In this document: positions 12,326 to 25,500 of the stretch, piece after piece
How the letters are laid out: every line of letters begins with the position of its first letter
How positions within the stretch are numbered: the first letter of the stretch is position 1
From: Diprion similis
Taxonomy: Eukaryota > Arthropoda > Insecta > Hymenoptera > Diprionidae
Assembly: GCF_021155765.1 (NCBI RefSeq)
Contig: NC_060107.1
Coordinates: 15,176,501 to 15,240,500 of the forward strand
Length of the DNA: 64,000 bases
Direction: 5' to 3'
Translations under genes and position numbers: made by a program
The notes under the pieces: generated by a model
What the model was told of the DNA's origin: nothing
The model's input: the letters and a program-made list of their open reading frames with translations, nothing else
The model's database searches: none

Positions 12326-12352
12326 GTTTGTTTGTTTGTTTGTTTGTTTGTT
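12326..12352. repeat. (GTTT)n microsatellite
   Basis: Six to seven perfect GTTT units are seen directly. Confidence 0.9.
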
Positions 12353-13428
12353 ATGATTCTCGTGTTAAATTTATCGAACAATTTCGGTAGCTTGATGTCT
12401 CCGAGCTGCCACGCTAATTCCGTGCCAATATTAATATAACCGACAGTTACTAAAATATCGCAATACGTTTTTCATACCAGTAAGTACATACATAACAGGT
12501 ACACCTTATACATGTTATTATATTCATCGATTTATTATAACACAGCTACACGTTTCTCGAGACCTTGAGTATTGAAGTATTTTCCTTTATCTTCTTTTAC
12601 TTCACTCACTCACGAATCTAATCGTAATCGAGGTATTCAATCCCTTGTTTTTCATCCCCTCCCCTCCCCTCAACCTTTTATTTAATTAAGATTATGACTC
12701 CTCCGTCTATTTTACTTCTTTTACTTCACCAATTAGGCCGTTCAATGGTCGTGGTGTGATTCATTTCTTCCATTAAGATTTATTCCTTTCTTCCACGATT
12801 ACAGAATTGTCTAATTTATTTGTACGGATAATGATGGTGTATGGATTTGTGTATAAAGAGTGAAAAATGGCAGAAGTATTAGCACTGATTTTTATACAGC
12901 TGTGTATGTTTTTAATTTACAGGGGAAAACTAATGGGGTTTCACCAAAAAAAATCAGGTTAGGCATTTGCTATTTAAATTAATTTAGTTCATTATCTCTC
13001 CGCTTCTTTACTTTCAAATAAGATGTGAAGCTATTGTAACCACCCTATATATAAACGTTTTAGTTATCACAGAGTCTTTGTTCGACGATATCCTAAAGAG
13101 AACTGAAAGTGTCCTGATGAGTTTGGGCCCAATTTATGTGGTTTTTCTTAGTCCAGAAGTAATTTGTGCTCGAGTAGAATCAGTCGAGTTATTTCTGGGT
13201 TCTTTGTAGACATGAAATTCTGATCCCTGAAAATTTTTTTTTTTTTTGAATAATTAGTGTAATGGGAAATATCAGGCTTCTTTCATATTCCATTTATTTT
13301 TACCGCTCATTCTTGACTAGCTATTGGACGTTTTTAAAAAAGGGGACGAGTAATGGAGTGCGCGATCGATTTGACCACGTCCAGCGCATCAATTACCTAA
13401 CCGATTTCTTTGTCATTTATGATTACAG
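12353..13428. other. Probable leader intron of TRIP12, with a family C repeat fragment
   Basis: No coding sequence is seen. A block at about 13125-13205 ('gggcccaattta', 'agtccagaagt', 'gagttattt') resembles 29517-29600 in TRIP12 intron 18, marking a dispersed repeat. The region ends at a good acceptor ('gattacag', 13421-13428) in front of the first coding exon. Confidence 0.45.
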
Positions 13429-13441
13429 ACAGAATAGTGGC

Positions 13442-13531
13442 ATGAGTCGATTAATCTATGGCAGATCAACAAGATCAGTCGTTGTCAGGGGGGTCTGTAG
13501 AGAAGGCCAGTGCTTCAGCAGACGCCTCTAA
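13442..13531 (+). promoter_or_regulatory. Upstream ORF overlapping the TRIP12 start codon
   Basis: An ATG at 13442 in the same exon opens a 29-codon frame ending in TAA at 13529-13531. It is out of frame with the TRIP12 ATG at 13458 and overlaps it. The uORF start has G at -3, whereas the TRIP12 start has T at -3 and G at +4, so scanning ribosomes may often use the uORF first. This could lower TRIP12 translation; it is inference from sequence context. Confidence 0.45.
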
Positions 13532-16500
13532 GGAAGGCGGTAAAAGCTTTAGCGGACCGGCCAGCGGCGCAAACAACAACACCAACAACACAAACATAAT
13601 AAGCACAAGCAACAGTAGTGCTGGCTACAGGAAACGGCAGAGCAGTGGAGAGGTTCAAGGTACTACAGAAGAGAAAAGGCGCAGGCAGACTTTCGCCAGC
13701 TCTCAGAGCGCTGCTCTACATACTCAAAACAGTCTTCGAAGGTCCGTCGATTCGGTCAGAGGAGAAAACGCCAGGAACAAATCGGAACGCAGAAGCCAAA
13801 ATGTCACTGGCCTAGGGCCACCCACAGGTTATACAAATTTCATTCACCTTTTGCTCTCCGTGCTCTTTGATTGACAAATATTTCTCTCTATTTTCCATGG
13901 AATTTCTCATCATTTCTCAGAATCATGTCAAGCCTTTAGACAGAGTTAAAAACTATTATTCATTATTTCTAAAAAAAAATTTAATTATTTTGATATTGTT
14001 TAGAGTTCCAATAAAATTCTAACGTTGCTGGAAATAACTCTAGAGTGTTTTGCAAGTTTATTTTCTATTAGAAATTTACTTATTTATTCAAATTTAGATT
14101 GCTTCTATTTCTAATTGAGTCGAGATTGAGATAAAAATTGAATGAATATCTGAAAACACTTGAGATTTCTTCTTCACTTCTGTTTTGCCCTTGAAAAACT
14201 GACAAATTTTTAGTTTTTATCTTTTTGACTTTCTGACAATTTCAAGTTAGAGGTAAAGTCGGATCAATTTTTATAGAAAACTCATATTTTTCTTGAAATA
14301 TAATTTTTTTTATTGCCCTTCCGATAAAATCTGAGTTTTCAGAGTTTAAACACTGAGATAAATTTCTAAGGAATTGAAAATTTTGAGAAAACTGTTTAAA
14401 TTAATTTGGCTTAAACGCAGGTGAAAAAAAAATCGGAAAAGGGCTGAATTCACCGCATTTCAAACTGCCTCAGACAAATTTTCAGGAAATATCAAGGTTT
14501 ATCATACATACGAAGAAACTAATTTTCTGCATTGCAAATGAAATACTTGTACAAGGTTTCAAGAAGTTATTAGAATTCGTTGGAAGTTTTTTTAGCTTCT
14601 AGAAATTTTTAATAGTTGCTGAAAATAATTTTTGCTCGATTCTTACATAATTAGAAGATTTTTAAAAATTTAACGACAATTTGTGAAAGTGTTTTCAAAC
14701 ATCGGCAGAAACTTTGAGCAAAATCTTCAACGAAATACCAACTTTTTTAATGTTTCAGAATTTTTTTGGTAAACATATCAAATCTCTGAAATATTTTCAT
14801 CATCTATCAACCCTCGTTTGCGAATAAAATTAACCATTCAATGGTTGTATGTTAGATACGGATCGGCGGCACCTACCAAAGACGCAACAGTCGAATAGCG
14901 CAATCCACGGTGGTACTCGGGGTCGCAATTCCACCAGATCCTCGCTGCCTGATTTGAACTCAGCGCCAATAGACTGCGTCGCGTCTCGCACACGATCAAG
15001 AACTCCGCAGAATTCTCAGAGCAATACTTCACACGGCAGCAGCAGTTGTGACGTTCTACTTCTCGGGCTTTTCAACGGCTATCCAACTAGAAAATCATCC
15101 ACCGCTCATCATAGCAATTCTGTACAAACACACCTAGGATCTCCTTTAACCAGCCACCCATCAACTTCAAGAGGTAGAGGTGAGTTTGCCCTTTATTTTT
15201 CACCATTCAAATTGCCGTGTATCACTAATCGCTTTGATTTATGGTAATGGACAGAAGCTCACAAGCAGCGATTTTCGATAAGCTTGGCGTGTTTTGAGCC
15301 CTGGATCACATGACTGATTTACAAGAATCGAATTAAGCGTACCATTTGAATAAAAAGTTAGGAAAAGAGAAGGGAACCGTTTATAAAATCTTCAGCAATG
15401 TTATTTGCACATGTGATGTTGAGCATGAATGATAAAACATACCTAATATATCATAGAAATGATTCTCAGTGAACTCCAATAACACAAGCTAAAATATCAA
15501 TAATCCGAGAAAAGGTTTTATCAGTACCAATATTCAAACTCATTTAAATCCTTGTGTTTTTTTTTTCAATTATAAACTCTCTGAGCTCATTTTTCTCGTT
15601 GATCAGATCGCTACAAATTGTTTAAAACATGTTCAAGAAATCTTGCATTTTATTATAGTTATAATGTGCAGATGTAATCGTTGATGATCATCTGTTCTAC
15701 TGCACTTGCATTCCATTTTCATGTGAAATTTTTCCAAACGATTAAACAAACTGGTCAAAAAACATTAGAATTGGATCAAAAATACCACAGTTTCATCAAT
15801 TTGAACTTTTTTATTACAACACATTTGTGTAACTCTAAAACTGTGTCACTCAAATTTACTCATAAACATTTCAATGCGTGAATGCGAGTCTTTCTATCTA
15901 TCATCTTAAGGGGGTGCTCCGGTCGATTTCGATATTGTTGTATATATCTCCAAATATCACAACCCACGTATTTGAAACCCAAAACTGGGCTTAGCAGCCC
16001 CATTTGATACGCAATTCTGAACAAAAACACTCCAATACATTTTCATTTGATGCAAAAATAAAGAAATTGCACGCATTCTACGAAGTCGCAATCCATGAAA
16101 GAAGTTCAATTTATTCCTTCAAAGCTCACAAACTAAAAGTAATGAAAATATTAATTACTGGAGTTTTCTTTGTTGTTGTCTCAGCTGAGAGAACATCCGA
16201 AGAGTTGCATACGAGTAACATTTTTAAGTTATATCTGCAAGGTTATCAAGTAATGTTAGCTGAAAGTACTTGAAGTGATTATCATGTCTACCGCTCATTA
16301 CATTTGCATACTTTTCACCGTGCATTAATGAGTATTGCAAAAAATTTAAGACGTAGAGAGACCGAATCGAAATTGAACGAGCACTACCGTAAAAATATAC
16401 GGATGGCTTTTCATCTGCCGATGTGAATACTTTCGTAATAATGAATGGCATCATCTCCTTAACCAAGCGAAATTATGATTCAAGATAAAAGTGCGTAGTT

Positions 16501-19500
16501 AGATATGTATTTAAATGTCATACAGACTGTATCAGTGACAGATTGTAAATCTAGAAATGCAGGCATAGATTAGGTAAAAACGATTCAGCAATTAATACAG
16601 CTTCACTTTTCTCTATGATCGTTACTGAAAGTACGCACTTAGTTAATTATGCGCATTTTCAATATTCATTTTTCTTCCTGTTCTATTTAATTTAGTTTGT
16701 TTTTATACGAAAACAAGTGCGAGCAGAGTGGGAGGCGAATTTGCAATGTGAAAACAATACGCTGTGGTAATGAAAATAACATTTTCATACAGTTTTTTCC
16801 CCGTTTTAATTAACCACGAACAGATATAACTGGAAAAGTATAAACAAAGATAGAAAAATATAGATCAGTTATGTTTAAATTTATAAACAATGAGTGACTG
16901 CACAATAAGCAAAGAAAGTTATTATTATTACAGAATTACTAATCACGTAATCTTACGAATTCTGAAAACTTACTACGATTCAATGCGAAGATAGAAAAGG
17001 GCATTACTTCTCCTAGTATTTTAAATATCCATCTTGGAAAGAGAATTCTGTCCGCTTATTTTGCAATACTAGTCTGGGTGCTGGGGGATTGAGCTCCCCT
17101 TGTTATTAAAAGTACAGTAATCGTATAATCGCATATAATCTGTGTATGAATTGGTTTTTGAACGATTTGATTTATACGTATATAAATTAATATATTTATA
17201 AAAAACTTTGTTTTTAATAATTTTATCAATGCAATTTATTCATTAATAACATTAATTTTTATTAAGAATATTAATATTCTCAAGTCACGTTACTGTTCAC
17301 AATAATCTAAATAATTTTAGAAAATAAAATTAATGAAAACAATATAATATCTTCATATCACGTCGTTAGTATTTGCTATTATTGAACAATATTTAAATAT
17401 TCAGATAACAACATTAAAAACTGTGGGTTGAAAGTGTGGAAACTTGAGCACTTTGCTGTAATCAGATAAGAAAAGTAGTCACTCAACCCTTTCCCTAGCA
17501 CCCAGACTATACAATGGATTCCATATTCAGCTTTTTAAAGAGCAAAACTTCCTCCTTAAACTATTTTTCGATGTCCTTCTATCTCTGTTTTTAAAGAAAT
17601 TAAATTGTTAAAAATATTACTGTGAAACTACATGTAGCATCAGTAAAACTGATAAGTTCCAAAGAGATTGACACACAATTTTTTACAATTATGTGTTATT
17701 CGAAAAAACAATCATCTTTTTCTGAATTTTCTTTACTTTTAAAATACTACTGAAACTTCACTGTGAAATAATTTTTCTTTGTACATTAAAATGCCATAAA
17801 TATTTAATGAATCTTCTTCCAGCCACTCCTTTTGAATTTGGAAGATGGGTCAACTAAACAAAGTCATTAGTAAATTTGCGAATGAAATTCTTGAAGTGGA
17901 AAGTTGTTTAACATGAAAAGTATCGCGAGGGCGAAAAATTTTACATCATATATTTATTTTATAAATAATTTCACATCCCAGTGAATTTTATCCGAATCAG
18001 TAAAGTTGATTTACTGTTTTGAATTCAGTTTTCGAAAGGTGTGGATTGCATCTAATTCCGTCAAAGGATAAATTAGCTGTATCAGTCGAATCAAAATCTA
18101 AGAAATGAAAAGAAACCGTTCACAAATCTCAAGCAATGTTATTTATGCCAACGGTGGTAAACACTAATTGAAATGAATTTGAGCTAATTTAAATAACACG
18201 AGCTAAGACATTAATGATCAGAGAAAAGATTTTATAATTATATCATTCAAAATGAATAAACTTTGGTGTTTTTTTGGTTCATTTCAAATCGTCCGCAATT
18301 ATCTGAAACCTCTAGAAACTCTTGAAATTTTTTTAAAACCTTTGAAATATAGAAATCAGGTGTACATTAAATCCATGTATAATTAACCCCTCGTGAAAAG
18401 CGATGCTGAAGGTTTTTTGACCGGTTTGTTTTCTGTTCCTAACTTTATACTCGGAAGACACAGCCAATTCATCCTCGACTAGCTCGATTCCCTTGGCTGT
18501 TTTACTTCCTCTTTTCAATTCCGTTACTTCGTTTTAAAAATATCTTTTTACGCCTAGTTTGATCAACGATTTGAAAATTTTCACCAGGTTACAAATCCCA
18601 AAACTTGAACAGCGGATCGATTAGCAGCACGAGTAGTCGGGTATTGGGTGTAAAGTCCAGCATCAGAGTGGGTAACGCAGCAAGCAACTCAGTGGAGAGC
18701 GGTGGTGGGGCGTTGGCACATGAGGGGGCAGGTACGAGCGGCGCAACGGCTGCAGCAACTGCTAACCCGCCTTCGTCCTCCGCCGCCCACTCCTCGCAGT
18801 CCCACCCAACGCACAAGCACCTTCTCCGTTCGCGGGTCAAGCTTGCTACCGATCAGGTCAAGGAAACCGTACCTGGTAACAAGATTCAAGGCAAACATAA
18901 CAAGAAGGATTCTACAACTGGCTCCTGCTCCAGTGTCAGGTGATATTTCCTTCTTCTTTTCTGTCCTTTGTATAACCGATACTCAAAATTACTTGCTTTT
19001 CAATGCTGATGCCTTTATTATTATCCTCCTGTTTCATCGCTTAGACATCGTTCTTCGTCTCGGGCTAGGAAACCGATGGTCGAGGGTGGTTCTGGGGGAG
19101 CAGGAGTTGTAATGTCAGGCACTGAGGCTGCAGCTAATAGTTCTACCCCAACTTCAGTTACATCTACGATTCCAAGCGGCGGCCAGTTGGGATCGTCGAC
19201 TACCGAAGAGGAGTCTGCTTCAACGGCAATCTCTGCCATTGGTAAGATATTGCGAATAGAAAGGATTTTCCTGATACTTGAAACGTTTCAGAAACCTGGA
19301 TGCGTAAAGACGAGTCTTGATTACATATCTCGGGGGTGCGGCAAAATTGACAAATTTCTTGAAATTGCATATTTTGCCTTAAACACGTCCAACATAATAT
19401 GATCGAATTGTAGAAAATCATAACAAATTATCAAACACGATTTAATATGAGGTTTTGAACTTCGACTTTGGGATACCTATGAAATTGAATTATATGGATT

Positions 19501-22500
19501 GAATGAACAAAGTCATTTTAATATTTCTAACTTGAATTATTAAATTTCGAAATATTTGGTAAAATTATGAAAGGTTCTTGTCAAATTGAATTCACTTACT
19601 AGCTTGAAGAACTGCTTTTTTTGTCTGCATGTATACTATTACATACGTAAATTCCAACCGTTGTCTTTCTGTATGTATGATAGGATATCATTCGGATCCA
19701 CTGAACTGATTCAAGTCAGTTTTCTTCAGTTGACAACTTGATTATTCCGGTTAATTCTCACGTCAAGAAAAGCGCTTGTCGGTGATAGCTGCCTAAAAAT
19801 ATCACAATTATCTAGAAAAATAAAGTATCAAATTTTGTTTAAATAGCAAAAAAAAAGTTCAAATAAATAACTTGAATTCACAATTATTTGAAAATTGACT
19901 AATATACAAATAATTATTTAATATCGATTGTTATTCCGTTTACCAAAGCGAGTGGAGGACCGTCTGGAATGTCAGGCACGACTGGAGATAGTGAAAGTGA
20001 CGATGGCGAAGTTGGTCGGCTTCAAGCACTCTTGGAAGCTCGGGGCTTACCTCCTCATGTGTTCGGAGCTCTGGGACCACGTATGCAGCATCTTTTAAAC
20101 CGGAGTATGGGCGCCAGTTCAGGTAATGTTCACCTTCGCCATTATTCAATGTACTTCATTCGATACAATTTTACAACCGAACCTGATACTCCTGCAACTT
20201 TAACCCAGGGTGGACATTAAAACTGAGCCCAAATCTGGCTAGATGTTTTATATTTTGTCGTGTTTTTTATTTCTGTCTGAGCATGAAATTTCATTTTGTT
20301 GCGGTAAACAGGAAAATGTAGTAAAATGGTTATTGGCAAAATGCAACGGCCATATATCATTTGAAAATTAGATAATTATTTGGTACAACTAACCGTTCGA
20401 TGTGATTATGCCTAGTTGTTGTTGTTGTTGTTACATTTCTGGTACTAATATCAAAGAATGATGGATATATTTGTTTATTGGTGTTTATTGAGGATGAATA
20501 GTAGTAATTGCAACAAATGAATCGTAAGTTAGAAAAAGAAAAACTGTTTTAAATATCTGCAGCAATGTTATTTACGCTAATTATGGTGAAGACGAATTAA
20601 ACAATATTTCTATGTCATAGAAATGATTTTAAAAAAATTCTAAAATCCAAATCAAGCTAATGTACCAACAATTTGAGAACAGATTTTCAAATTTATGATC
20701 AGACTACAATGTAAGATTTGTGGAATAAATTACAGGCAATTTGTGAGAGAATCTGGCCAGCGAGAAAAATGAGTCCAAGAAATATAAACATTGGATTTTT
20801 ATCAGTTGGAAAGTTCGACTTGTAGGATGTTTTTTGAAATTGTTGACATCTCAGCATTCTGTTATTTGACTCTACTCCAATTGATTCCTATCACATACTA
20901 GGATTTTGCTTATTCGAACGATTTTTTCTTCCTTCGCGACTTTTGATTTACGCCTCAGTCATCTGCGATTGATAATTAATTGTTTGTAGTTATCCTGACT
21001 TAGCGTTTAATTCTACATGTTTCTATTCTAGCTGCCAAAGCGCAACAGTTGTTGGCAGGCTTACAGGCAGTCGACGACGAGGGCGAGCAGCTGCAGGCTG
21101 TGATAGGAATGGGAGAAATATTAGTAATGGGAAATGAGGATACATTGACAGGTTTTCCAGTGAAACAAGTTGTCGCAGCTTTAATCAACTTACTCGGAAT
21201 GGAGCACAACTTTGTTATAATGACACACGCCTGTCGTGCTTTAACTTACATGATGGAAGCCTTGCCTCGTTCATCGACAGTCGTTGTGGACGCTGTCCCT
21301 GTTTTTTTGCAAAAATTGGAATCCATCGAGTGCATGGATGTCGCTGAACAATGCCTTACTGCTCTGGCTATGTTATCGCGTAGACACAGCAAAACAATTT
21401 TACACGCGGTATGTGTCATTTTTTTATATTTCATTCTTCTTTGAATAAGGAATAAAACTCAATTTCTCAAACTTTTTTAAAGGCACCAAAGTTCTTTATT
21501 GCACATACTAAATTTTGATAATCCGTTTCATTTTGGTACGGATTCATTTTTATCCGTTTATTGACTGAAATGAAACGTAGTTTAGTAAGGCATGGGTCAA
21601 AGTTCCGAAAGGGTAGAACTTCAACCGTCAAGAACATCCACGTATGCCGTGAAGCATTCGTCGCACACCAGCCCTTCGATTGGAACTTTGATCCACACCC
21701 TAAAATCAGACCTCGGAAATGATCCTATCTTTCCTAAATATGGCGCATCACGTTCTACGAATATTGAATAAACCAACGAAGGCTTAAAATTTACAATCCC
21801 TAAAATTCTTGTATAATTTTACAATTACAGGGAGGTGTCTCGGCGTGTCTGAAATTTGTAGACTTTTTCAATATCACTGCTCAGCGGGCGGCTCTAACAA
21901 TAACTGCCAACTGTTGTCAAAACTTACATCCTGATGATTTTCATCTAGTCACCGACAGTTTACCTCTGCTAACCAGCAGACTGGCCAATCAGGATAAAAA
22001 GAGCGTCGAGTGCGTTTGTCAGGCGTTCAGTCGACTGGTCGACAGTTTTCAACACGATCCAACCATGCTTCACAAAATCATCAATGCAGAACTTTTACAA
22101 AACTTACAACAATTGGTAAGTCTGCTGCAATTGCGAATGATTATTTGCCTTCATTGTTTGTTCGAGTAGATCACTGTTTTTGTTACTATTACGCAACGTT
22201 TGTTTTGAAACCTCTGCCCTTATGCAAACCTATCTTAACACGTGAATTTAAAAATCAGGAGCTAAACATTGAAAAAAACAGGTAAAACTGATATATTTCT
22301 CATCGTAAAACATGTTTTCTAATTTATAAAAAGCGGTCAAGTAACATTACAATTTTGACACTTATATGCAACAAACTTTTATTGCAAATATCCTAAAATC
22401 CGAACTCATTTTTCATCCACAAAACTAATACAAATAAATCTCTATTCTAATACATTCTGTATATTAAATTTTCAGCTGATGATTACACCGCCAGTAAACA

Positions 22501-25500
22501 GTATTGGCAATTTTATAACCGTACTACGAATGCTTTCTGTGATATCAAATCGCTGTCCTGACCTGGCGCAGCTGCTTCTCCAACAAAACATAGCTTTCAC
22601 GCTCAGTTATCTCCTTACTGGGTCCCTGGAGGTTAAGACTGAAGACGTCGAACTGGTGCCACGATCTCCACAAGAGTGGTACGAGATAACTTGTCTAATA
22701 GAGGAACTGATGCCGCCGCTACCCACCGACGGTATATTTAGTGTAAATAGTCTACTCGAGAGGACCAATAATCAACAAGAAACTGTGCACTGGGAATGGA
22801 GAGACGAGAGACACTGTTGTCATCCCTTCAGCACCATAGATTCAAGAATCATCGAGGTATGTGTGGCGTAAAAAAACGGAAGCGCGCATTCAAGATCATC
22901 TAAATCAAGAATTGAAAGTGAAAAACCCTTTCAAAACTTTCCATCAACGTTTTTTGTGCCAATGATTATGAAACAGCATCCCTAATATGTAACAAGAATA
23001 ATTTTTAAATAATTCTAATACTAACTGAGATATAAATAACTTGAGAAAAGGTTTCATAACTAGATCATACAAAGTAATTAAACTCTTAATATTTTTCATG
23101 CGATTTTCATGCTTTTGGAGGTATTTTAGTCGCTGAACAGATTTCCATGAGTTATCCGAAACACATTTAAGAAATCGTACATTGTAGTAGTGTTAGAACA
23201 GGTTGTTGTAATTGCTAGCAGAGATTTGTTACATCGTACTTACATAAATCTGTCTCTCTCTACTTTAGAAATAACGATTTTTAGAATTTTTTTTATTGTT
23301 GCTCTATGGAGATCTCTATGGTGAATAAATTGAACTGGAAAAAATTAGAATCTCATTAAAAGAAAAACACTAGAGGCCAATCATTTTGAATATTTCAATT
23401 ATGTAACTCTCACACTCTCAATAACTTAGCTTGTAATATCCAAATTTCTTCACTCACTTCCATTAGATAATAGGAATGTTGTTTCATTTGCATTCACCAT
23501 TTTTGTCACAACTAACACTGCTGATAAATTTTTGATAAATTTTTTTTTAACTCTTTTTCTCCCTTAAATTTTGATTCGCATGGTACGAGCCGATTCATAC
23601 TCTGTTTTCCCCGTTTGTTTGACGAATCTTAGCAAATTTTCAATCTGTAATCATTCAGATGGCTTTCCAAAATGGCGAGGATGAAATATGCTTATCAACA
23701 TTGGGTCGCACTTACACAATCGACTTGACTGTCATGAAGCAGATTAACGAAGACATTGGAATGGCGAGGAGTATATTTCGCAGGGTTAACACTAATCCCG
23801 CCGAAGGGAAGACTCCCAACTGTTTGTCAAGGTAGGCAAAGATGCTTAATTCATTTACGTTTTACGAAAACCTCAGTTTCTGTCGTCATTATATCTTATC
23901 CACAAACTCTTTATTTTCCAGTATGGATGTAGTGCCTCCTGTTATCGAAACCAACGAATGGCTAGTTTCATTCATTCGGACGTTATTCTCCGTTTTGTAC
24001 GAAGTATACAGCAGCTCCGCCGGGCCTGCTGTCAAATGCAAATGTCTTCGAGCTCTTCTACGCATGGTTTATTATGCCTCTACTGATCTACTCAGGGTGA
24101 GAATTACTTGTAGTCAAAGAAAAGTTATTAAAATTACTCCGATAATAAGAAGTTTAGTTTTCAGTTAATCTCCACGTTTTTCAGGACCCAACAAAAAACT
24201 AATCATTTTGAAATTGGCACCAATTTTTTGTCCCCCGATATATCGAGAATAAATTAACGCATTATAATGATTACCGTCTCAGTCAATGCGGGATTTAATT
24301 AAAGAATCAATTGACTAGTCTTGATTAATGTACAAAAACGAAAATTTGTTCGTCGGAAGTTCGAAAATGGATAAATTAATATAAAGGAAATATGATCTGC
24401 TGGGTTGGCTTCGTTTAGCTTAGACCTGATCAGGATCCGAGCACAATTGGTTCAGCCGTCACTGAGTTAATTATGAAAATGAAAATCTGTGAATCGAATA
24501 TGTTTAATTTCGCATACAACTGTCAACTAGCGGGGAGTTTCAGGCCTCTTCTTTCCAAGCCAGTTGATTTTCATGCTTACTTTTTTCATTACTCCGCGAG
24601 ACTCGGAACAAAAAGTGATTTGAAATTTTAACAACTAATCTGAAACGAACCGACAAATTGTATAATCGAAAGTATGCTACTTGAATGTAATAAATTATCA
24701 TGTTTTTGTCTCTTTACTTTGAAGGATGTGCTGAAAAATCAAGTGGTCTCGTCGCACATAGCAGGAATGTTGGCTTCCCAGGATCTCAGAATTGTAATTG
24801 GAGCTCTGCAAATGGCAAGCATATTGATGAAAAGGCTGCCACAAGTATTTGGTGTACATTTTCACCGCGAGGGAGTATTACATCAGGTTAGGCAGCTGGC
24901 AGACCCTGAAATACCGCTCGGCGTGTCACCACCTAAATGTCCTTCGGGTCAGTGCGCAAGTAGAATAAAATAACAAACTCTGTTTCTTAATATTTCCATT
25001 TTTATACTCACTTCAATCTACGTACATTGGGCAGATCCTCGATGGAAAAAAACTATCGTTTTTACCTATTCAATTGTTATTCACTTCCTCTTTCTCTCTT
25101 TCAAAATTGCAGGACTTTCCTTGCCAAGTCCTCAACCCGGTCCATCAAACACCCCACTTTCTTCCACAACGCCGTTGTCGTCAAGCAGTGCAACCTCTCC
25201 CATCGCGTCGCCGACAACCAATGGAAATATATTGATAGGTGCTATAGCTACTAGCCAATTAAAACCAAATCTCACTGCCACTATGGAGACTCGCAGTCGA
25301 ACTGATTTAAACACCAGCACGACTGACGACAGCAGCACGCCACAGAATGCTCATTTGTAAGTTGTCATTATTACTTTTATTTGTCCTTCTAATTAAATTA
25401 TGAACGCTAAAGTATGACGATAAGTTGGTCTGCAAATGGTCTAGGTTTTATACAAACAATTGATAAACAGTTTGGGTAGATTAAGAACTATGTAAATTCA

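Noticed and set aside
16004-16466. Overlapping ORFs on both strands in TRIP12 intron 2 as a nested gene
   Set aside because: No domain and no splice or promoter support; probably chance or old transposon sequence.
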